From: Streptomyces sp. NBC_00239 | Lineage (GTDB): Bacteria > Actinomycetota > Actinomycetes > Streptomycetales > Streptomycetaceae | Reading direction: 5' to 3' | Assembly (NCBI RefSeq): GCF_036194065.1 | Contig: NZ_CP108095.1 | Location: forward strand, 5,890,001-5,954,000 | Length of the DNA stretch: 64,000 bases | In this document: positions 54,617-64,000 of the stretch, piece after piece | How positions within the stretch are numbered: position 1 is the stretch's first letter | Layout of the letters: every line of letters begins with the position of its first letter | Program-made: the position numbers and the translations under genes | Notes under the pieces: model-generated | Databases searched by the model: none | Told to the model about the DNA's origin: nothing | The model's input: the letters and a program-made list of their open reading frames with translations, nothing else

Positions 54617-55348
54617 ATGTCCATCATCGACGTCGAAGCACCGCTGCACGAGGCCCACCGCGACAACCACACGCACCGCGATGTGAACGGCGGATGGCTG
54701 CGGCCGGCGGTCTTCGGAGCGATGGACGGCCTGGTCTCCAACCTCGCGCTGATGACCGGTGTGGCGGGCGGCGCGGTCGCCCCGCAGACCGTCGTCATCA
54801 CCGGCCTGGCCGGTCTCGCCGCCGGCGCCTTCTCGATGGCGGCCGGCGAGTACACCTCCGTGGCCTCGCAGCGCGAGCTGGTCCAGGCGGAACTGGACGT
54901 CGAGCGCCAGCAGTTGCGCAAGCACCCGATCGACGAGATGGAGGAGCTCGCCGAGCTCTACGTCTCCCGCGGCGTCGAGCCCGCCCTCGCCCGCGAGGTG
55001 GCGATGCAGCTGTCCCGCGACCCGGAGCAGGCGCTGGAGATCCACGCCCGCGAGGAGCTGGGCATCGACCCGGACGACCTGCCGTCCCCGATGGTGGCCG
55101 CCGTCTCCTCCTTCGGCTCCTTCGCGCTCGGCGCGCTGCTGCCCCTGCTGCCGTACCTGCTCGGCGCCACCGCCCTGTGGCCCGCGGTGCTGGCGGCGCT
55201 GGCCGGCCTCTTCGCCTGCGGCGCGGTCGTGGCCCGGGTCACCGCGTCCACCTGGTGGTACAGCGGCCTGCGCCAGTTCGCCCTCGGCGGCGCGGCGGCC
55301 GCGGTCACGTACGGCATCGGCGCGCTGATCGGCCACACGGTCGGCTGA
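54617..55348 (+). CDS. VIT1/CCC1-family iron/manganese transporter
   Basis: A 243-aa membrane protein of the vacuolar iron transporter family, which exports or sequesters ferrous iron or manganese. Five hydrophobic segments are visible at about residues 28-50, 55-75, 155-178, 182-205 and 215-240. The family signature is AVFGAMDGLVSNLALMTGVAG, followed by AAGAFSMAAGEYTSVASQ with its conserved Met and Glu. A charged metal-binding helical domain lies between segments 2 and 3 (residues 75-150, ELDVERQQL and DEMEELAELY). The Shine-Dalgarno AGGGGAG lies 10 bases before the ATG. It is monocistronic, ending at a very strong hairpin. Confidence 0.92.
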   Translation: MSIIDVEAPLHEAHRDNHTHRDVNGGWLRPAVFGAMDGLVSNLALMTGVAGGAVAPQTVVITGLAGLAAGAFSMAAGEYTSVASQRELVQAELDVERQQLRKHPIDEMEELAELYVSRGVEPALAREVAMQLSRDPEQALEIHAREELGIDPDDLPSPMVAAVSSFGSFALGALLPLLPYLLGATALWPAVLAALAGLFACGAVVARVTASTWWYSGLRQFALGGAAAAVTYGIGALIGHTVG

Positions 55349-55367
55349 TCGCCGCACGAAGGACGGT

Positions 55368-55418
55368 CGAGGCCGCCCGGAGGCCGCCGGCAGCCCCGGC
55401 GGCCTCCGGGCGGCCTCG
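55368..55418 (+). terminator. Very strong terminator after the VIT-family gene
   Basis: A perfect 23-base stem with a 5-base loop, the longest hairpin in the window, starts 19 bases after the stop. Confidence 0.9.
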
Positions 55419-55851
55419 CTCGTGCACCGGACAGGCCGTACGGGCGGAAGTGCGGGATCGTGGTGCGGGACCGTGTGTGACGTACGCCCCGGCACGCCGG
55501 GGCCGTCCGCCCTAGGCCGACCGCCGCGAAAGTGAGACACTATGCGTCGCACAACATAAGTAGTCCATTACCCGGCCGTTTCGATCCTGTGTACGCCGGG
55601 CATGAGACGAACGCGCGTGGGCAAGGGTGCCCATCTCGCGCCCCCCAGGACCCCGAACTCGCGATCAGCCCGTGAGGGTCCCACTTTTCTGCCTCGCGCA
55701 ACCTGCGTGGTGGCCGCCGCGGTGTCCGCATGCTGGAATGCAGTATCCGGCTACCGGGATTGCGGTCATCATGTAACCTGCACGAAATTTCGCAGAGGGC
55801 CAACGTCGTCCCTCGGCTATTGCATATGCCACGACGACGACGGGAGAGCCG
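55419..55851 (+). promoter_or_regulatory. Upstream region of gltB with a candidate GlnR site
   Basis: This 433-base region has no convincing gene. At 55751-55788 it reads CTACC-n6-GCGGT-n6-GTAAC-n6-GAAAT. The second half matches the GlnR a/b-site consensus (gTnAC-n6-GaAAC) well and the first half is weak. A copy of ACTATGCGT (55539-55547) matches the tandem decamer at 21861. TGGGCA-AGGG-TGCCCA forms a small hairpin near 55620. The region is noticeably less GC-rich around 55535-55580 and 55770-55830, as expected for promoters. GlnR control would link glutamate synthase to nitrogen supply. Confidence 0.6.
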
Positions 55852-60493
<4,642 letters not shown>

Positions 60494-60501
<8 letters not shown>

Positions 60502-61954
60502 CCCGAAGGGCTTCCTCACCACCCCCCGCGAGACCGCCTGCACCCGTCCGGTGGCCGAGCGGCTCAAGGACTGGAACGAGGTCTACGTTCCGGGCTCGCT
60601 GCTGCCGATCATCAGCAAGCAGGCCGGCCGCTGCATGGACTGCGGCATCCCGTTCTGCCACAACGGCTGTCCGCTGGGGAACCTGATCCCCGAGTGGAAC
60701 GACTTCGCGTACCGCGAGGACTGGTCGGCGGCGGCGGACCGGCTGCACGCGACGAACAACTTCCCGGAGTTCACGGGCCGCCTGTGCCCCGCTCCCTGTG
60801 AGTCGGCGTGCGTGCTCGGCATCAACCAGCCGGCCGTCACCATCAAGAACGTCGAAGTCTCGATCATCGACAAGGCCTGGGACAACGGCGACGTCACCCC
60901 GCAGGCGCCCGAGCGGCTGTCCGGCAAGACCGCCGCCGTCATCGGCTCGGGCCCGGCCGGTCTGGCCGCCGCCCAGCAGCTGACCCGGGCCGGCCACACC
61001 GTGGTCGTGTACGAGCGCGCCGACCGCATCGGCGGGCTGCTGCGGTACGGCATCCCCGAGTTCAAGATGGAGAAGGTGCACATCAACCGCCGCATCGAGC
61101 AGATGCGCGCGGAGGGCACCAAGTTCCGCACGGGCATCGAGGTCGGCCGCGACGTCACCGCCACCGACCTGCGCAAGCGGTTCGACGCGGTCGTCATCGC
61201 GGCGGGCGCGACCGTCTCCCGCGACCTGCCGGTCCCGGGGCGCGAGCTGGGCGGCATCCACTTCGCCATGGAGTACCTGCCGCTCGCCAACAAGGTCCAG
61301 GAGGGCGACTTCATGGCGCCCCCCATCACGGCCGAGGGCAAGCACGTGATCGTCATCGGCGGCGGCGACACCGGCGCGGACTGCGTCGGCACCGCCCACC
61401 GCCAGGGCGCCCTGTCGGTCACCCAGCTGGAGATCATGCCGCGCCCTTCGGAGGAGCGCCCGGCCGCGATGCCGTGGCCGACCTTCCCGATGCTGTACAA
61501 GGTCACGTCGGCGCACGAGGAGGGCGGCGAGCGGATCTACTCCGTCTCCACCACCCACTTCGAGGGCGACGAGGACGGCAACGTCAAGGCCCTGCACCTG
61601 GTCGAGGTCGAGTTCGTGGACGGCAAGCTGACCCAGAAGCCGGGCACCGAGCGGGTCCTCCCGGCCCAGCTGGTCACCCTGGCCATGGGCTTCACCGGCA
61701 CGGACCAGGCCAACGGCCTGGTGCAGCAGTTCGGCCTGGACCTCGACGAGCGCGGCAACATCGCCCGCGACGCGTCGTACGCGACCAACGTCGACGGCGT
61801 CTTCGTCGCCGGTGACGCGGGCCGCGGCCAGTCCCTGATCGTGTGGGCCATCGCGGAAGGCCGCTCGGCCGCCCGCGGCGTGGACCGCTTCCTGACGGGC
61901 GCCAGCACCCTCCCGTACCCGGTCAAGCCCACGGACCGCTCCCTGATGGTCTGA
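60494..61954 (+). CDS. gltD: Glutamate synthase (NADPH) small subunit
   Basis: Delivers electrons from NADPH through FAD and Fe-S clusters to GltB. The protein is 486 aa. The N-terminal Fe-S domain has cysteines in [19 protein letters not shown] and [12 protein letters not shown]. The FAD-binding motif is [15 protein letters not shown] (about residues 150-165). The NADPH-binding motif is [15 protein letters not shown] (about 288-302). [21 protein letters not shown] closes the FAD site. The ATG lies inside the last codons of gltB, coupling the subunits. Confidence 0.97.
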
Positions 61955-61963
61955 TCCTCCGGC

Positions 61964-61983
61964 CCCTCCCCTCCGGGGGAGGG
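61964..61983 (+). terminator. Hairpin after gltD
   Basis: CCCTCCCC-TCCG-GGGGAGGG forms a perfect 8-base stem beginning 9 bases after the stop. Confidence 0.6.
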
Positions 61984-62061
61984 ACTCGGCAGCACCTCGC
62001 AGTACCCCTCCCTCCCGGAGGACCCCTCAAACGGCCCGTACAACGAAGTACGGCACCCCGA

Positions 62062-62105
62062 CACAGCGCCCGCCATGTCCCCGACCAGGGATGGCGGGCG
62101 CTGTG
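62062..62105. terminator. Bidirectional hairpin between gltD and the UTRA gene
   Basis: CACAGCGCCCGCCAT and its exact complement form a 15-base stem with a 14-base loop, between convergent stops at 61954 and 62130. Confidence 0.8.
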
Positions 62106-62129
62106 GCGTTCACCGGGTCGCTGTAGACA

Positions 62130-62672
62130 TCATCCGATCGTCATCTCGTAGCACAGGTGCTGGCGGTGGGCGGGCATGAACATTACGTCCGCCTGGAACG
62201 GGCGGTCGTCCGCATCGAGGGTGGCCCGGCTGATGCGGAGGAGCGGTTCGGTCGGCGTGACGCGCAGCTGGTCGCACTGGTCCGCGGTGGGGAGGAGGGC
62301 GGTGACCTCCTCGACGATGCGGGCCGCGGTGTGGCCGAGTGCGGCGAGGAGGGTGACGGCTCCGCCGGGGATCTTGGCGGTTTCCGCCAGCCGGGTGCCG
62401 GCCGCGAGGTGCGCGGGGTAGTAGGTGTCCGTCAGCTCGACCGGCTCGCCGTCGAGTTCGATGACGCGCCGCCGCACGACCACGGGTGCGCCCGTCTCCA
62501 GGCCGAGCAGCGTGGCGGCATCCGCCGGCGCCGCCTGCTCCCCGGCGTGGACGATGCGCTGGGTCCCCCGCCGGCCCTTGGCCGCGGCCTCCTGGGACCA
62601 CGCGTCGGGGCTGCCCGCCGCCTGGGGCTTTGCGTAGGAAACCGAGCTGCTGGTCCATCCGCTGCCGCTCAC
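62130..62672 (-). CDS. UTRA-domain protein without a DNA-binding domain
   Basis: A 180-aa protein. Residues from about 40 to the end form a UTRA ligand-binding domain as in GntR/HutC regulators: GTQRIVHAGEQAAP, VVVRRRVIELDGEPVELTDTYYPA, and the C-terminal PFQADVMFMPAHRQHLCYEM. The first 35 residues (beginning SGSGWTSSSVSYAKPQ) have no winged helix-turn-helix, so it cannot bind DNA as a normal GntR protein does. The GTG at 62672 is strongly supported by GAGGAGG 5 bases upstream; the frame extends further but also without an HTH. It may sense a small molecule and act through a partner. Confidence 0.85.
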   Translation of the reverse strand: MSGSGWTSSSVSYAKPQAAGSPDAWSQEAAAKGRRGTQRIVHAGEQAAPADAATLLGLETGAPVVVRRRVIELDGEPVELTDTYYPAHLAAGTRLAETAKIPGGAVTLLAALGHTAARIVEEVTALLPTADQCDQLRVTPTEPLLRISRATLDADDRPFQADVMFMPAHRQHLCYEMTIG

Positions 62673-62812
62673 CGAGGCCTCCTCGTGTGCCTGCGCGGTC
62701 CGTTCCCGTCGCTGCGCACGATAGGCGGTCACCGTCTCCGGGGTGGACGTTACTGGCGGGTATTGACTCGGGGGCGGCGCGGCGGGATGCTCTCTGTCGG
62801 TCCGGGAGGGGG

Positions 62813-63328
62813 TCAGTCCTCCCGGGCTGGTTCGTCGTCGTTGCCGCGGCGGAGGGTGCGTGGGGGAGTGCCGTCCGGGTGCCAGGTGGTGATGATCAGG
62901 TCATCGGCTTTCACCGTCGTGCGGACGACCTCCGTCAGTTCCGCGCGGAACAGGTGGAAGGGGTGGGTGTCCGCGTTCTCCGGGTCCTCCTCCGCGTAGC
63001 GGTGGAGTTCCGGCGGGTCGGTGATCTCCACGGCCGTGCCGGAGATCCGTACGTCGCCGTCGGGCATCGTGTCGTCCGGGCCGGGATTCGAGTGGAGCGC
63101 GAAGCGGGGGTCGTGCCGCAGGTCCTGGGCCTTGAGGGAGCCGGCCATCATGCCGAGCCACAGCTCGCCGCCGCGGATCTCCACGTTCAGCCCGCTCACC
63201 CGCGGGGAGCCGTCCTTGCGCAGGGTGGCCAGGACGTGGTGCGGGTACTGCCCGAAGCGCTCCCGCACCAGCTTCGCGAACTCCGGTTCCGCCGCCTCGA
63301 ACGCTGCCCAGTTGTTCGTCCTCGTCAT
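62813..63328 (-). CDS. PPOX-class (FMN/F420-binding split-barrel) protein
   Basis: A 171-aa protein of the pyridoxamine 5'-phosphate oxidase-like split beta-barrel superfamily. Blocks seen are HHVLATLRKDGSPRVSGLNVEI, LWLGMMAGSLKAQDLRHDPRFALHS, and GDVRISGTAVEITDP. Cofactor (FMN, F420 or heme) and substrate cannot be assigned from sequence alone. The ATG at 63328 gives a natural N-terminus (MTRTNNWAAFEA). The ribosome site is weak. It is on the same strand as, and 64 bases downstream of, the PadR gene. Confidence 0.82.
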   Translation of the reverse strand: MTRTNNWAAFEAAEPEFAKLVRERFGQYPHHVLATLRKDGSPRVSGLNVEIRGGELWLGMMAGSLKAQDLRHDPRFALHSNPGPDDTMPDGDVRISGTAVEITDPPELHRYAEEDPENADTHPFHLFRAELTEVVRTTVKADDLIITTWHPDGTPPRTLRRGNDDEPARED

Positions 63329-63392
63329 GCCTTCATGAAAGCGCGGGGCGCCGCGATCGGGGCTGAGGCGCACCCGCCCCCGCCCGCGTGGA

Positions 63393-64000
63393 TCAGTCCC
63401 GTACGGGCTCGGCCTCCGGGGCTTCCGCGGCCCGGGCCGCTTCCAGGGCCTCGATGTCGGCGAGCATCGCGTCGGTGAGGTCGCGTTCGGCGGCGTAGTG
63501 GCGTTCGGCCCAGCGGAGGGTGAGGGCGGGGGAGGCCCAGGCCGGGTCGTGGCGGGCGTGTTCGGCGTCGGTGGCGGCGCGGAGGCGCATCTGCTCGGCG
63601 TACGCCCGGTGCCGGGCGAGGATGTCGCGCATCTGCTGCGGTTCCAGGAGGTGGCCGAGCCACAGCCGCAGCATCGGGCCGTGCTTGAGGACCGGCGGGT
63701 CCACGGGGGCCTCGCGGGCCCAGGTCCGTACGGCCGCCAGGCCCTCGTCGGTGATCCGGTACACCCGCTTGTCGCGGCTGCCGGTCTCCTGGGAGACCAG
63801 CCGGGAGCGCGCGTACCCGGCCTTCTCCAGCCGCTTGAGTTCGCCGTAGATCTGGCTGAAGGAGGGGCTCCAGTAGAAGAAGCGGAGGGAGCCGTCCGCC
63901 CACTTCTTCAGGTCGTACCCGGAGAGTTCCTCCCCGAAGGAGAGGAGTCCCAGCACCGCCCAGCTCGTCGCCGGGAGCGTGCGTCCGTGCGTGCCGCCTG
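63393..64000 (-). CDS. PadR-family transcriptional regulator (5' end outside window)
   Basis: A regulator with an N-terminal winged helix (SWAVLGLLSFGEELSGYDLKK, then SFSQIYGELKRLEKAGY and KRVYRITDEG). A C-terminal helical dimerisation domain (residues about 100-190) ends in an acidic Ala/Glu tail. The frame stays open to the window edge. The residues before the GTG at 63956 (RTLPATSWA) belong to the conserved N-terminus, so that GTG is internal and the true start lies beyond 64000. PadR proteins often respond to phenolics or drugs. The neighbouring PPOX gene is a candidate target. Confidence 0.88.
   Translation of the reverse strand, partial: GGTHGRTLPATSWAVLGLLSFGEELSGYDLKKWADGSLRFFYWSPSFSQIYGELKRLEKAGYARSRLVSQETGSRDKRVYRITDEGLAAVRTWAREAPVDPPVLKHGPMLRLWLGHLLEPQQMRDILARHRAYAEQMRLRAATDAEHARHDPAWASPALTLRWAERHYAAERDLTDAMLADIEALEAARAAEAPEAEPVRD

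Overview
The window is a contiguous piece of a Streptomyces chromosome. The evidence is very high GC with strong third-position GC bias, GTG starts, Shine-Dalgarno sites alternating with apparently leaderless starts, a Streptomyces-type DivIVA, PriA in place of HisA and TrpF, and TrpM. The gene order (divIVA, ileS, lspA, rluD, dnaE, his genes, trp genes, lgt, gltBD) is the conserved core arrangement I remember from S. coelicolor and relatives. There are no tRNA or rRNA genes, insertion sequences, CRISPR arrays or prophage genes, so this is core chromosome with a few lineage-variable stretches.

Region 1 (1-11.8 kb): 5'-truncated divIVA; convergent ileS behind a translational T-box leader; a histone-H1-like/DksA fusion protein; lspA; rluD overlapping a GNAT acetyltransferase; a CPA1 antiporter; an MscS-type channel; a dienelactone-hydrolase-like protein. 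Region 2 (11.9-17.8 kb, minus strand): a secreted M43-type metalloprotease, a Tat-exported PhoD phosphatase, a membrane-anchored DsbA-like protein, an unidentified membrane protein and a DUF2252 protein. Region 3 (18-29.8 kb): dnaE, a 55-aa basic protein, an NYN-domain protein, an ABC-2 transporter pair, a small membrane protein, then on the minus strand YbaK, a LON-domain protein and a membrane protein with right-handed-repeat character.

Region 4 (29.8-43.7 kb) is amino-acid biosynthesis. It holds hisD-hisC-hisB-orf55-hisH-priA-ridA-hisF as one overlapping operon, then hisI-trpE with membrane-protein satellites, then trpC-trpM-trpB-trpA. PriA links the two pathways because it serves both histidine and tryptophan synthesis. 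Region 5 (43.8-46 kb): a second DsbA-like protein, and lgt with an unusual tail of 19 tandem pentapeptides.

Region 6 (46.3-54.4 kb, minus strand) is the most intriguing. It is a seven-gene cluster with translational coupling at five of six junctions: four ADP-ribosylglycohydrolase-fold proteins, a ribokinase, a class III CoA-transferase and a CitE-like lyase. I read it as an uncharacterised pathway that hydrolyses ribosylated substrates and processes the products. A VIT/CCC1-type metal transporter is divergent from it. Region 7 (54.6-64 kb): gltB-gltD behind a candidate GlnR site, a UTRA-domain protein lacking a DNA-binding domain, a PPOX-fold protein, and a PadR regulator cut by the window edge.

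Two themes run through the non-coding DNA. One is a family of intergenic repeats with long inverted ends, at five loci. The other is a set of starts placed 6-8 bases after a -10-like hexamer, which implies leaderless mRNAs.
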